Of a stretch of DNA of 64,000 bases, positions 37,826 to 46,904 are shown piece after piece; the first letter of the stretch is position 1; each line of letters starts with the position of its first letter. The notes below the pieces were generated by a model. The model searched no databases and was not told where the DNA came from. It saw nothing but the letters and a program-made list of their open reading frames with translations. A program made the position numbers and the translations under genes. Where the stretch lies: the NCBI GenBank assembly GCA_903875135.1, contig CAIQUZ010000094.1, forward strand, positions 34,249 through 98,248, in the 5' to 3' direction. The stretch is from an uncultured beta proteobacterium (lineage in GTDB: Bacteria > Pseudomonadota > Gammaproteobacteria > Burkholderiales > Burkholderiaceae).

Positions 37826-38546
37826 ATAAAGACTTGATATTTTCGGGCGTTAGCCAAGTCCACTGACCTTCCTTTAAGTCGCTGGGTAGTGTGTAATGAC
37901 CGATTGCCCGACGATGTAACTGATCAACATGATTACCAACTGCCGCCAGCATCCGTTTGACTTGATGGTAGCGCCCTTCCACAATCGTTAAAATTAATTT
38001 TCTTTCGTCTTCCTGATGGCATTGTATGGCAAAGCATGGCTTGGGATCATCATCAAGTACAACTCCGGATAAAAGATGATTGATTTGACTAGTCGTAATG
38101 AGGTCCGCTGTGATGACCTCATAGACCTTACCAATATTTTTTTTCGGTGTCGTCATTTGGTGGATAAACTGTCCATCATCTGACATGAGTAGTAAACCAG
38201 TAGTATCTTGATCCAGCCTTCCTACACATTGAATACCCCTTTCTATCAATTGCGCGGGAAGCAAATGATAAACACTTGGGTGATGTTTGGTTTTATGCGA
38301 GCACTCATAATTGGTAGGTTTATTAAATCCTACATAAGCTTTTTCATGAAAAGGCCACGTGTTTCCTTCGACCTTCAAGATCCTCCCCTCAGGACATATC
38401 AACCGATCAGGATCATCGATGATTTCTCCGTCAACATGTACTAACTCTGCCATGATGAGGTTGGCGCAATGCCGTCTTGTGCCAAAACCTTGACTAAAGA
38501 GTATTTTTTCTAAAGGAATTAATTTTTTATTTTTTGCCGACATCAT
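37797..38546 (-). CDS. rsuA: RsuA-type 16S rRNA pseudouridine synthase
   Basis: The 249 residues have an N-terminal S4 RNA-binding domain (IPLEKILFSQGFGTRRHCANLIMAELVHVDGE) and the RsuA catalytic core with the Asp motif GRLDQDTTGLLLMSDDG and the GRYHQVKRMLAAVGNHV block. It probably makes pseudouridine 516 in 16S rRNA, although RluB/RluE/RluF substrates are not excluded. The first ATG is followed by another one codon on. Confidence 0.92.
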   Translation of the reverse strand: MMSAKNKKLIPLEKILFSQGFGTRRHCANLIMAELVHVDGEIIDDPDRLICPEGRILKVEGNTWPFHEKAYVGFNKPTNYECSHKTKHHPSVYHLLPAQLIERGIQCVGRLDQDTTGLLLMSDDGQFIHQMTTPKKNIGKVYEVITADLITTSQINHLLSGVVLDDDPKPCFAIQCHQEDERKLILTIVEGRYHQVKRMLAAVGNHVDQLHRRAIGHYTLPSDLKEGQWTWLTPENIKSLFGKDIQPHQ

Positions 38547-38605
38547 TCTCTAACAGTATATCGTTTGAGCTATAGTAGATTATCCGTGATCTTGCTATTC
38601 AAGAG

Positions 38606-38683
38606 TCATTTAGCAAATCCTTCAACAGCATTGCCACAAACTGAGCAGAGCCATTTAATCACCGGCCCTATTAACATCAGCAT
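38606..38683 (-). CDS. Tiny ORF with a zinc-knuckle half (possible remnant)
   Basis: Twenty-five codons encode MLMLIGPVIKWLCSVCGNAVEGFAK. The W-C-x2-C-G-x3-EG pattern is the first half of a rubredoxin/rubrerythrin-type zinc knuckle, and the second CxxC half is missing. There is no ribosome site. It may be a decayed gene or chance. Confidence 0.25.
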   Translation of the reverse strand: MLMLIGPVIKWLCSVCGNAVEGFAK

Positions 38684-38727
38684 TTACTTCAATATCCAAT
38701 AGAGAAGCACCCATGAATATACTCAAT

Positions 38728-39165
38728 CTATTTTGATGGTTTTGGCGCCACCGTTAAAAGAATTGCCGCCTTTTCTCCTTTTAAGCCAAAACTTGCGTCC
38801 TCTATTTCTATCGTCACTGACCGATCATTTTTCAAAAACACTAAAACACTCTTTTTTGAAGTAATTGAGGATACGAGTGTCCAACTTTGTTTAGGGAACT
38901 CATCACGAAAAAAGACGTAACTTTGCATCGGTGTTGAAGTAGAGCCAATACTAAGTCTACCTGTCCAGGCCGTTCCGCTACCTAATATCAATGAATCTTT
39001 TTTTATCACTGAACCCGGAGGGAGGGGCATATCGCCCAGCAATCTTGATTGGGTTTGCTCATTTTCATTTGCTGTATTTTGTTCCTCATTAAAACTAGAG
39101 GGAGGGTTAGAGGTACAGCCTACAAGAAGAAAAAAGAGGCCAAATATAAATGTTTTTTTCATCAT
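38728..39165 (-). CDS. Putative lipoprotein of unknown function
   Basis: This 145-residue protein has a lipobox (FGLFFLLVGC), a disordered Asn/Glu/Gln-rich linker and a compact domain (MPLPPGSVIKKDSLILGSGTAWTGRLSIGSTSTPMQSYVFFRDEF) ending with beta strands. I recognise conserved lipoproteins of this layout but know no function. It is probably anchored in the outer or inner membrane facing the periplasm. Confidence 0.82.
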   Translation of the reverse strand: MMKKTFIFGLFFLLVGCTSNPPSSFNEEQNTANENEQTQSRLLGDMPLPPGSVIKKDSLILGSGTAWTGRLSIGSTSTPMQSYVFFRDEFPKQSWTLVSSITSKKSVLVFLKNDRSVTIEIEDASFGLKGEKAAILLTVAPKPSK

Positions 39166-39253
39166 AACCTTATGATTATTGAATTATTTATATCATATTA
39201 CATCCTCTTGGATTTGGAGATCAAAATTACTACTTTTAACTCAAAAAGCTCCA

Positions 39254-39844
39254 TCATCGCAACCTCAAGGCTTGTCTAACTCCGCTTTTTAGTGCTGTAA
39301 GTACTTCTCCTTCAAACCAAGGATTCTTTTTCATCCAAATATTATTTCTTGGGCTTGGGTGAGGAAGAGGAAGCACCTCTGGCCAATACTCTTGCCAAGC
39401 TTCAACGGTTTGCGTTAGTGTTCCTTTTTTTGCTTTACCTAAATGCCATTCCTGGGCATATTGCCCAACAATGAGGGTGAGCGTAATATTTGGTAGCTGA
39501 CTTAATAGTTGTTTGCGCCACTTTGGGGCGCACTCAGGTCTCGGTGGAAGATCTCCTGACTTACCGGTTCCCGGAAAACAAAAGCCCATCGGAATCAATG
39601 CAATTTGTTTTGGGTCATAAAATACTTCTTTTGTAATTCCCATCCAATCTCTCAGACGATCGCCACTTGGATCATTAAATGGGATGCCCGTCTCGTGGAC
39701 ACGACTTCCTGGTGCCTGACCAACGATCAGAACTTTAGCTAAATGACTGACTTGAATGATTGGTCTTGGACCTAAAGGTAAAGACTCGGCACACAACGTA
39801 CATGCCTCGATTTCTTTTACTAACTTGATTAGCACTTTGGTCAT
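39254..39844 (-). CDS. Uracil-DNA glycosylase family protein
   Basis: The 196 residues carry the family motifs: KVLIVGQAPGSRVHETGIPFNDPSGDRLRDWMG (motif 1) and LPLPHPSPRNNIWMKKNPWF (motif 3). A single CxxC (ACTLCAE) near the start is present, without the other cysteines of the Fe-S UDG group. It probably excises uracil or another damaged base; substrate specificity is inferred. Confidence 0.85.
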   Translation of the reverse strand: MTKVLIKLVKEIEACTLCAESLPLGPRPIIQVSHLAKVLIVGQAPGSRVHETGIPFNDPSGDRLRDWMGITKEVFYDPKQIALIPMGFCFPGTGKSGDLPPRPECAPKWRKQLLSQLPNITLTLIVGQYAQEWHLGKAKKGTLTQTVEAWQEYWPEVLPLPHPSPRNNIWMKKNPWFEGEVLTALKSGVRQALRLR

Positions 39845-39888
39845 AGCTTTAGCATACGCTAAATTATTCGAAGCGATGATCTAAAGGC

Positions 39889-40629
39889 TCAAAATCCATT
39901 GTTATAGTTATCTTCAGTTATCTTTTGATGCGAAACAATAAAGCAAGAAATATGATGGTCCGAAAAAGCGGAAATTTTAGCTAAAAACCACCTTTTTTCG
40001 TCTTGTGTATGGCACACGTACTTCATGTTAAATACTTTTGTATGATCAGAAATAACTTCTCGAATCGAGCGAGACATTTGTAAGGCCTCCTCAGCATCTT
40101 CACCTTGAACATTGTCACAAATAGCTAAATAATTAATGCCTTCACAAGTATCTTTACCTTTAAGTAATTTAGAATGTATCATCGCCTCCGCTCGCCAAGC
40201 ATTGTTAACCATCAAAATATTACCCGTCTTGTCCAAGATGGCAGTTCTAGGTGATGTGAAATTTAAAGCCGCCTGCGCTAACTGTTCGACTTTTCGGAAG
40301 GTATAACTTGCCAATTGAGAGATTTCAAAAGAGTTGTCCTGATCATTCATTAATCGCTCATCGGCTATCTCATTTCTGGAAAAAAGATAAGCAGGGTTTA
40401 GATTTAGCCATTTAACCAAGATTTCTAATTTATCCATTTCTGGAAGCGATGAGCCAACCAACCATTTACGAATAGATTCTCGTGAAATCGGCTTAGTTTC
40501 ATAACTGCGTAAATTAAATTCAATCGCTACTTTATTCGCTGTAGGAAGATAGCCAAATTTATTGATGAGGCCTGCTCGAAAAGCCTGTCGAAACCTTTCA
40601 GTAATAAACACGTTTCGTGTATTCAGCAT
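39889..40629 (-). CDS. HTH-PAS regulator of unusual layout
   Basis: The 246 residues combine an N-terminal DNA-binding domain like CI/phage repressors (YLPTANKVAIEFNLRSYETKPISRESIRKWLVGSSLPEMDKLEILVKWLNLNPAYLF, about 27-83) with a PAS-like domain (about 120-235: PRTAILDKTGNILMVNNAWRAEA and ISAFSDHHISCFIVSHQKI). A PAS sensor joined to a repressor-type HTH suggests one-component sensing. No target is evident nearby. Confidence 0.75.
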   Translation of the reverse strand: MLNTRNVFITERFRQAFRAGLINKFGYLPTANKVAIEFNLRSYETKPISRESIRKWLVGSSLPEMDKLEILVKWLNLNPAYLFSRNEIADERLMNDQDNSFEISQLASYTFRKVEQLAQAALNFTSPRTAILDKTGNILMVNNAWRAEAMIHSKLLKGKDTCEGINYLAICDNVQGEDAEEALQMSRSIREVISDHTKVFNMKYVCHTQDEKRWFLAKISAFSDHHISCFIVSHQKITEDNYNNGF

Positions 40630-41251
40630 GACGATATTTAATAGGCTTGAAGAACTCTTATCATCCTCTTGTTTTTATTTTCTGCACGGTATAGAGCCCC
40701 TTTTCATGATTTTGTCAATAATTACAACTCAAAGTTGTCATCGCCCTCTAAGTCTTCTAGTAAATTCAGAGTTCATTCAATAAGTTGATTAGTTTTTTAT
40801 GACCTTTACTTATACTCTTGCCATTAAAAAGCTTCAAAAGGACAGATGTATCTCACTTGTCGACATTAATCGACTGAATTATCATGATCGACATTTATTT
40901 CTCAAGGAGATTTCTAGATGGTCAACCTACGGCATGGGGCGGCTAGAAAATTTAAAGCTTGAGTCTTCCTCCTTCACTGAAGATTCAAACTTTTTAAACC
41001 GTTTTTAACCCATTCCCAAAACAAGAGCAACCTTATCTATTTAATCCTCGCCCTCATTGTTTACATTATATTTCTAATAATTCAATACTTTCTTTATCGT
41101 TAATTTTCTTATGGTCACAGTTTTTTATTTTTAGTAGGATATTACTTAAAATCAACTAATTTTCAAATATCAAAAATTCGCAATCAAAGCTTCATAATTC
41201 ATCTATATATTAATATTTCTTTAGTGCATCATCTTTAAGAAAGATATCTCG
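40630..41251. other. 622-base gap before the PhoD gene
   Basis: Mostly AT-rich and without a strong gene. It contains one weak ORF (separate entry). A ribosome-site-like AAGGAG at about 40903 precedes ATGGTCAACC, a 14-codon frame that could be a leader peptide. The phoD promoter probably lies in 41100-41250, but I see no clear -35/-10 pair. Confidence 0.5.
40799..41008 (+). CDS. Possible small ORF of 69 residues
   Basis: The sequence MTFTYTLAIKKLQKDRCISLVDINRLNYHDRHLFLKEISRWSTYGMGRLE has protein-like composition but no recognised domain, no ribosome site and no conserved context. It lies between the HTH-PAS and PhoD genes. It is kept as a weak candidate. Confidence 0.3.
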   Translation: MTFTYTLAIKKLQKDRCISLVDINRLNYHDRHLFLKEISRWSTYGMGRLENLKLESSSFTEDSNFLNRF

Positions 41252-42865
41252 ATGACTTCTCATCTCAAAAATAACCGTCGTATTGTGCTTCAGTCTATTT
41301 TAGGTACCTCCACAATTGCTTTAGGTGGGATGCATCAAATACTCTCCTATGCTCAAGCCCCAGCCCTAATCACTAGTGATAAAAATCGCCCCAAATCACC
41401 TTCAGGCACCCAAACAGGTGATGTCAATACAAACTCAGGAATTTTATGGTCCAGGAGTGATCGTGAAGCAAAGATGTGGGTTACCTGGGATACGACTCAG
41501 AGTTTTTCTAATCCCAAAGTGTTATCAGGTCCCTACGCTTTAGAAAGCACAGACTTTACGTCAAGAGTTGATCTTCGTGGCTTACCGTCAGGACAAGATA
41601 TCTTTTATAAAGTGACCTATGAAGATTTAAAAACTGGGGCAAAAAGTCAAGAAGATATGGGACATTTTAGAACGTCTCCGGCGCAAAAAAAATCGATTCG
41701 CTTTTTATGGTCTGGTGATACTGCAGGCCAAGGCTGGGGCATCAACACGGATCTTGGAGGTATGACTATTTATGAATCAATGCGAAAGTTAAATCCTGAT
41801 TTTTTTATTCATAGTGGCGATAATATTTATGCTGACGGACCAATTAAAGCCGAAGTAACGATTTCAGAGGGCCCCCTTAAAGGATTGGTCTGGAAAAATA
41901 TCGTCACTGAAGAAAAGTCAAAGGTCGCTGAAACACTAAAAGAATTTCGTGGAAATTATCGCTACAACATGATGGATGAAAATGTTCGTCGTTTTAATTC
42001 TGAAATTGCTCAGATTTGGCAGTGGGATGATCATGAAGTATTGAATAATTACTCTTCTAGTAAAGATGTTTCTGCCGATACACGCTATACAGAAAAAAAG
42101 GTCCCTTTATTGGTTGCTAGAGCTACGCGAGCATTTTTAGAAAATGCTCCCATGAGATGGTATTCACAACAAGAAGAAGAACGAATCTACCGTAAGATTT
42201 CACAAGGCCCTCTCCTTGATATTTTTGTCATCGATATGCGCAGCTATCGGGGAGGCAACTCTTACAATCGTCAAGAAACACTCAATGCAGAATCACAATA
42301 TTTAGGACCTGTACAAATCGAGTGGCTAAAAACTGAATTAAAAAATTCCAAAGCGGTATGGAAAGTGATTGCATCGGATATGCCATTAGGACTTTTAGTT
42401 GAAGATGGTAAAGATGAGCAAGGTCGTATGAAATTTGAAGCAGTTGCTAATGGAAATGGTCCTGCATTAGGTCGTGAAATTGAAATCGCTGACATTTTGT
42501 CACATATTAAACGTCAAAAAATTAGAAATACCGTTTGGCTAACCGCAGATACGCACTATACGGCGGCTCATTATTTCAATCCAAACCTTGCACAATTTAG
42601 CGACTTTGATCCTTTTTGGGAGTTCATGACTGGCCCTTTAAGCTCGGGAACATTTGGCCCTAATCAGCCAGATAATACCTTTGGTGTTGAGGTGAAGTTT
42701 CAAAAGGCTCCAACTGACGGTCGAATCAATTTGTCTCCTGCCGAGGGGTACCAATTTTTTGGCGATATCCAAATTGATGGTAAGACCTCAGAATTGCTCG
42801 TCGACCTTCGTGACAGCAAAGGGGTTTCTTTATGGTCAACCAAGTTACAACCTAAATTCGTTTAA
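41252..42865 (+). CDS. phoD: PhoD-like alkaline phosphatase/phosphodiesterase
   Basis: The 537 residues start with NRRIVLQSILGTSTIALGG, a twin-arginine-like export signal, and continue with the PhoD N-terminal domain and metallophosphatase core: RFLWSGDTAGQGWG, DFFIHSGDNIYADGP (metal-site aspartates/Asn), IWQWDDHEVLNNYSS and WLTADTHYTAAHYF. PhoD enzymes use Ca2+/Fe3+ and hydrolyse phosphomono- and diesters outside the cell. It probably supports phosphate scavenging. No PHO box was identified by eye. Confidence 0.9.
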   Translation: MTSHLKNNRRIVLQSILGTSTIALGGMHQILSYAQAPALITSDKNRPKSPSGTQTGDVNTNSGILWSRSDREAKMWVTWDTTQSFSNPKVLSGPYALESTDFTSRVDLRGLPSGQDIFYKVTYEDLKTGAKSQEDMGHFRTSPAQKKSIRFLWSGDTAGQGWGINTDLGGMTIYESMRKLNPDFFIHSGDNIYADGPIKAEVTISEGPLKGLVWKNIVTEEKSKVAETLKEFRGNYRYNMMDENVRRFNSEIAQIWQWDDHEVLNNYSSSKDVSADTRYTEKKVPLLVARATRAFLENAPMRWYSQQEEERIYRKISQGPLLDIFVIDMRSYRGGNSYNRQETLNAESQYLGPVQIEWLKTELKNSKAVWKVIASDMPLGLLVEDGKDEQGRMKFEAVANGNGPALGREIEIADILSHIKRQKIRNTVWLTADTHYTAAHYFNPNLAQFSDFDPFWEFMTGPLSSGTFGPNQPDNTFGVEVKFQKAPTDGRINLSPAEGYQFFGDIQIDGKTSELLVDLRDSKGVSLWSTKLQPKFV

Positions 42866-42891
42866 CGCTTGACTAGCGTAGGTTCGTTTTA

Positions 42892-42924
42892 CATCATTTG
42901 CCTGCTTTACATGGGCAAATGATG
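42892..42924. terminator. Hairpin terminator-like element after phoD
   Basis: CATCATTTGCC and GGCAAATGATG form a perfect 11-base stem between convergent genes. It lacks a clear T run, so it may rely on other factors. Confidence 0.6.
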
Positions 42925-42947
42925 CTGCCATAATTTGAGCCTTTATA

Positions 42948-43328
42948 TCAAAGGTGGGGTGATTTACGATTCGTTCTTACCAGTGAGTAGACATAAAAGA
43001 TAAGCCCCGTTTGAATAAAAGATAATGCGCTAGAAAGCCAATCAAAAATATTATATTTTTCAAAGCTTCCATCCGTTCCCTCTGAGATAACTCCCAAAGC
43101 AAGTAGGAGAGCAAAAACAACTCCTAGCCTAAACGCCCATTGTTCTTTAGATGCATTAACTGCCTTTATCACTAGGCAGAAATAGCTGACTCCCATGAAC
43201 AGAAATAGAATGACCAAAGTAGGTATGAGATTTGTGCCATCCCATCCATTCGCTTCTAGCAACATCGATATAATAAAAGATGCCACAATTTGGTGAGCAA
43301 TCTTCTTTGCGTCTTGGTTCATCTTCAT
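42948..43328 (-). CDS. Small membrane protein of unknown function
   Basis: This 126-residue protein has four membrane segments (KIAHQIVASFIISMLLEANGW, LIPTLVILFLFMGVSYFCLVI, AFRLGVVFALLLALGVISEG, LSFIQTGLIFYVYSLV). No family is recognised. It runs leftward 29 bases after the DMT-like gene (DUF606) and may share its transcript. Confidence 0.7.
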   Translation of the reverse strand: MKMNQDAKKIAHQIVASFIISMLLEANGWDGTNLIPTLVILFLFMGVSYFCLVIKAVNASKEQWAFRLGVVFALLLALGVISEGTDGSFEKYNIFDWLSSALSFIQTGLIFYVYSLVRTNRKSPHL

Positions 43329-43357
43329 AGCCTTTCAAATTCCATGTGGTAAACCAT

Positions 43358-43819
43358 CTACTTGAATTTGCCGTCAGCAAACTGTGTAATGATAAGGCCG
43401 CATAGTAATAGACTAATGCCTAAAAATCGATACAAACTAATCGGACGAACCATTGCACCAAATAATCCAAAATGATCAATCAACACTGAAATAATGATTT
43501 GCGCCGAGACTGCGCACGCAATGAAGTTAACAACACCAATACGAGGCGCTAAAAGAGTGGCGCTAATGACATAGAACGCGACGATAAAGCCTCCCAAGTA
43601 TTCGATCGGCTTTACAACAGCAAGCTCCTGAATATTTGGAACTGACTTAGTAACCGCCCATGTAATTACTAGACTTAATATTAAGGCAATCGTTATCGCG
43701 ATGACGGGTGCATGTAAAGTAACGCCCAAAGATCGACCTAATCTACCATTAAGAATTCCCATAATAGGAATTCCAGCTCCCGCTAATAAAGCCCATACAA
43801 TTAAACGCATTGAAATCAT
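43358..43819 (-). CDS. DMT-superfamily DUF606 (YdcZ-like) membrane protein
   Basis: This 153-residue, five-helix protein with GAGIPIMGILNGRLGRSLGVTLHAPVIAITIAL and CAVSAQIIISVLIDHFGLFGAM matches DUF606/YdcZ half-size transporters, which often work as dimers. The substrate is unknown. Its start overlaps the glycosyltransferase-like gene by four bases. Confidence 0.85.
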   Translation of the reverse strand: MISMRLIVWALLAGAGIPIMGILNGRLGRSLGVTLHAPVIAITIALILSLVITWAVTKSVPNIQELAVVKPIEYLGGFIVAFYVISATLLAPRIGVVNFIACAVSAQIIISVLIDHFGLFGAMVRPISLYRFLGISLLLCGLIITQFADGKFK

Positions 43820-44685
43820 TTTCTTTCCTCGGTTGAATAGCCATTCGCGCTGATCACTTCTTGGGTAAATAATTTTTGTGGATATCTTGAAATTGAATGA
43901 ATTGCTTGATGCTGTAAATCCATACGCAAAACATCGTCTTTAACGATTGCAACACATGCGTCAACAAGACTTTCATACTTTGCCGAGTAGATGCCATCTT
44001 TACACATCGAATCAATCGAAGTCGTTTCATTCACCTCACCCACAACAGCTACGGCATTTGTTAATAAATAAAAGACTCTAACTATTTCAAAGATGTGAGC
44101 ATCAAAATAATGATGATTGAGCACTAATTTTGAACGCTCAATCCACTCGTCTCTTACCTCAGCATATACCCCAAACAACGTTTTGACCCGCAGTCCTTTT
44201 GCTTCTAATTGCTCGAGTATGTCTTTTCTTCTTTTATTTAACCCTCCATAAAATAAAACATCAATATCTTTATCTTTTGTTGTATCAATTCTGATCAATT
44301 CTTTTTGAAACCCTATCTTAAAATGTTTGGCCTGATGGATTCCTATAGATGCAAATTTCTCAATATTTTTTTCACTATAGTCCCATATTTCAAATATTTT
44401 GACGGCATTATAAAAAATGTTGCGGCTCCAAGGTGTCGCATCACCATATATTTGTTCTGTATTTAAAATGACGGAAGAGGTGGGTAAATTCAGGATGGCA
44501 CTTGAGCTTAGTAAGTGGGCGCCAATAATGATATTTTTAAAGCTAGGCTTGACATGATTAAAACTTAACAAAGACTCATAACCCAGGTCTTGTAACGAGT
44601 AGTGAATTAATTCACCCAACTCTAAAAATGCATAAGAATGTAAGTAGTTTTCAGGCTTTATAAGGCAAATATTAAATTTATCCAT
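43816..44685 (-). CDS. GT1/CgeB-like glycosyltransferase-like protein
   Basis: The 289 residues have a Rossmann-type C-terminal half with KDIDVLFYGGLNKRRKDILEQLEAKGLRVKTLFG and ERSKLVLNHHYFDAHIFEIVRVFYLLTNAVAVVGEVNE, as in GT1/CgeB-like enzymes. The N-terminal half is unlike well-known GTs. It may modify surface or metabolite substrates. It is coupled to a DUF606 transporter, so it may act on a transported compound. Confidence 0.7.
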   Translation of the reverse strand: MDKFNICLIKPENYLHSYAFLELGELIHYSLQDLGYESLLSFNHVKPSFKNIIIGAHLLSSSAILNLPTSSVILNTEQIYGDATPWSRNIFYNAVKIFEIWDYSEKNIEKFASIGIHQAKHFKIGFQKELIRIDTTKDKDIDVLFYGGLNKRRKDILEQLEAKGLRVKTLFGVYAEVRDEWIERSKLVLNHHYFDAHIFEIVRVFYLLTNAVAVVGEVNETTSIDSMCKDGIYSAKYESLVDACVAIVKDDVLRMDLQHQAIHSISRYPQKLFTQEVISANGYSTEERK

Positions 44686-44757
44686 GAATTTAGAACCATC
44701 TTACTATTTTCCGTTGATGTGAATATATTGTAGGGTAGTCGCATTCAGAATACCTGA

Positions 44758-46050
44758 CTATTTTATCGGGGACGAGCGCAATTCAATTTTTTGTAAACTA
44801 TTACGCTCACTTTCGATTCTTGCAATCAATGAAAAATAAAGGTCCGTATGCCTCATGGGTAATATATGTGCAGCTCTATCAATATGATTTAAATCCGCCT
44901 CGATCTTCTGCAGATCTGCAGGTGATGTGGTTTTATTTAATTCGATATGTAGTACTCTTAAACGCTGAAATAACCTGTCCGTATACTGCCGAATAAACCA
45001 ACTATACATTTTTTTCATGGTTTTTATCAGTGGTAGTACAAGTGCCATCACCGTTGCTAGCGTAGCCAAGAAACGAATCATATAGTTGGACATCCAAAAT
45101 GGCAGATATCTATTTAAAAAGGATGGTCCATTTTTATAGTATTCTCTAGCAGCACTAGACATTGGATAACCAACATCATATTGTGTTGGAAATGCTCCAA
45201 CATCATTAAATGGGCCAAAACCACCATGCACCTCTTCTAATGCCTGTGCTAATAAATAAATAATTTGCGGGTGTAAATCTTCCTGTATTAATACTGAACT
45301 GCTGGTCGCAATAATATGAACATCTTGTGGTGGAATGTTTTTTTCAAAATCAACAATGCCTGCCGGCAGGATGAGATGCCTGAGTTGTGGGAAGATTTTC
45401 GTCAAAGCTTCCGCTCTAGGAAAATTGAGGACTCGAATCGAAGGATCTCGTAATAAATCTTGAATCACTGGCAGATTTAACGTTCCTGAAATAAGGATGG
45501 CGTCTAATCTTCCTTCACGTAAAGCTTTTGTAGCAGCCTCACCGGATAGTAACTGTTCTGCCGCAGGTGTGTCTTCACCAAGATGAAGAGATCGTGCTAA
45601 TTGATGTCTTCCGGTTGCTTGAGCGCCGATGGCGATTTTCTTACCCTTGAGAGAATCAATATCAGCCCACACCTTTGGGGATCGATAAAAAATCCAATAC
45701 GGCAAATAACTTACCTGCCCCATTGACAAAACCCCCTTGACCAGAGGTCCCTCTACAGCACGATCTGTTGCAAAACCAATTTGATAGTTGAGTTGTTTAT
45801 CACTGAGTCGCTTGAGATTTTCTCCAGTTCCATCTGACGCATGAATCTCTAAAGTTATTCCCGATCGCGCTAGTATGGCCTGATATTGTTTGGCAAATAG
45901 TTCGTTAATGCCGTGCTGTATTCCAACTGTCGCAATAATTTTTTGAGGTGGTGCAGGTAGCAAACTCTCTAATACCTTCCACGTCAAAAATATGACTCCG
46001 ACTACAACGACGAATCCCACCATCAAGTACGTGCGTGATTTTGTTTGCAT
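44758..46050 (-). CDS. TAXI-family solute-binding protein with a membrane tail
   Basis: From the ATG at 46050 the protein has 430 residues: an N-terminal anchor (YLMVGFVVVVGVIFLTW), a TAXI receptor domain (IATVGIQHGINELFAKQYQAILARSGITLEIHASDGTGENLKRL, GQATGRHQLARSLH, YLLAQALEEVHGGFG), and a C-terminal membrane helix plus coiled-coil tail (FLATLATVMALVLPLIK; VLHIELNKTTSPADLQKIEADLNH). TAXI receptors feed TRAP permeases; none is nearby, so this membrane-bound version may be a sensor. The track start is 26 codons upstream without a ribosome site. Confidence 0.85.
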   Translation of the reverse strand: MQTKSRTYLMVGFVVVVGVIFLTWKVLESLLPAPPQKIIATVGIQHGINELFAKQYQAILARSGITLEIHASDGTGENLKRLSDKQLNYQIGFATDRAVEGPLVKGVLSMGQVSYLPYWIFYRSPKVWADIDSLKGKKIAIGAQATGRHQLARSLHLGEDTPAAEQLLSGEAATKALREGRLDAILISGTLNLPVIQDLLRDPSIRVLNFPRAEALTKIFPQLRHLILPAGIVDFEKNIPPQDVHIIATSSSVLIQEDLHPQIIYLLAQALEEVHGGFGPFNDVGAFPTQYDVGYPMSSAAREYYKNGPSFLNRYLPFWMSNYMIRFLATLATVMALVLPLIKTMKKMYSWFIRQYTDRLFQRLRVLHIELNKTTSPADLQKIEADLNHIDRAAHILPMRHTDLYFSLIARIESERNSLQKIELRSSPIK

Positions 46051-46416
46051 TATGTCTCTGTCTTTCATGTATTCATTTGCTATTTTTCTCTTATTTAACA
46101 TTAAAACTACTGAGGTATACCCTCGCAACGAACCATCAGGCTTTTCGACCTTCTTCTAATGAGATCAGCAGAAACAGGCTGTCGAGGCTTTGGTTTGTTC
46201 TGTGGTTGATTAATTTTCATGTCTACGGCAATAGGGGGCATAGCGCAGCTATTTCTTCATCCTATTTATTCTTGATCTTTTTTGCGCACTTTTGTGCCGA
46301 ATATATTAAACTCCAACTTTTAGGTATTGAACTTTAATGTATGAAATAAAGTAATGCCACTTAAAGGACTTGACAGTCTTATGATGAAATCACCAATGAT
46401 CTCTAACGGAGCACTT

Positions 46417-46875
46417 ATGAGCCTTAAGACGATTTCTTTATTACTTTGTTTTTCGATCTTGTTTGGATGCAGCCCCAAAGCCCCCCCACCAAAGTCTTCC
46501 CTTACCCTTAAACAATTAATGGAATGGGTAATAGATCCTCATGCAGATGTGGTTTGGGATTCGGTTAAATTTATATCTAATACGAATGGCGATACGGAAA
46601 TATATCCGCGTACAGATGAGCAATGGGAGTCTGTTCGAAACAGTTCGGCCACATTAATCGAGGCAGGAAACATGTTAATGGTTGTAGGTAGGTCCAAGGA
46701 CGATCAACAATGGATCATGTATGCGCATCAACTGAGCCAAACTGCTGAGCTTGCTCTAAAGGCTTCAATCGATAAAAATAAAGACGCTTTATTTGATGCT
46801 GGAGGAAATATTTATAACGCGTGCAAAGCTTGCCACGACAAATATGCTGACTTTGATAAGCCGGTAGCTAAATAA
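46417..46875 (+). CDS. Class II (c'-like) cytochrome c lipoprotein
   Basis: From the ATG at 46417 (GGAG six bases upstream) the protein has 152 residues with a lipobox (SILFGC) and a single heme-attachment motif CKACH at the C-terminus (IYNACKACHDKYADFDKP), the position used by c'/c556 cytochromes. It is probably membrane-anchored and periplasmic, for electron transfer or NO/heme sensing. The upstream 21 residues of the track ORF are not needed. Confidence 0.82.
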   Translation: MSLKTISLLLCFSILFGCSPKAPPPKSSLTLKQLMEWVIDPHADVVWDSVKFISNTNGDTEIYPRTDEQWESVRNSSATLIEAGNMLMVVGRSKDDQQWIMYAHQLSQTAELALKASIDKNKDALFDAGGNIYNACKACHDKYADFDKPVAK

Positions 46876-46904
46876 TATTTATATGCCTCATGGATGATGA
46901 GTGC

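Noticed and set aside
46035-46337. 100-residue plus-strand ORF opposite the TAXI gene start
   Set aside because: Hydrophobic, no ribosome site, and mostly antisense to the TAXI protein's N-terminal anchor region.
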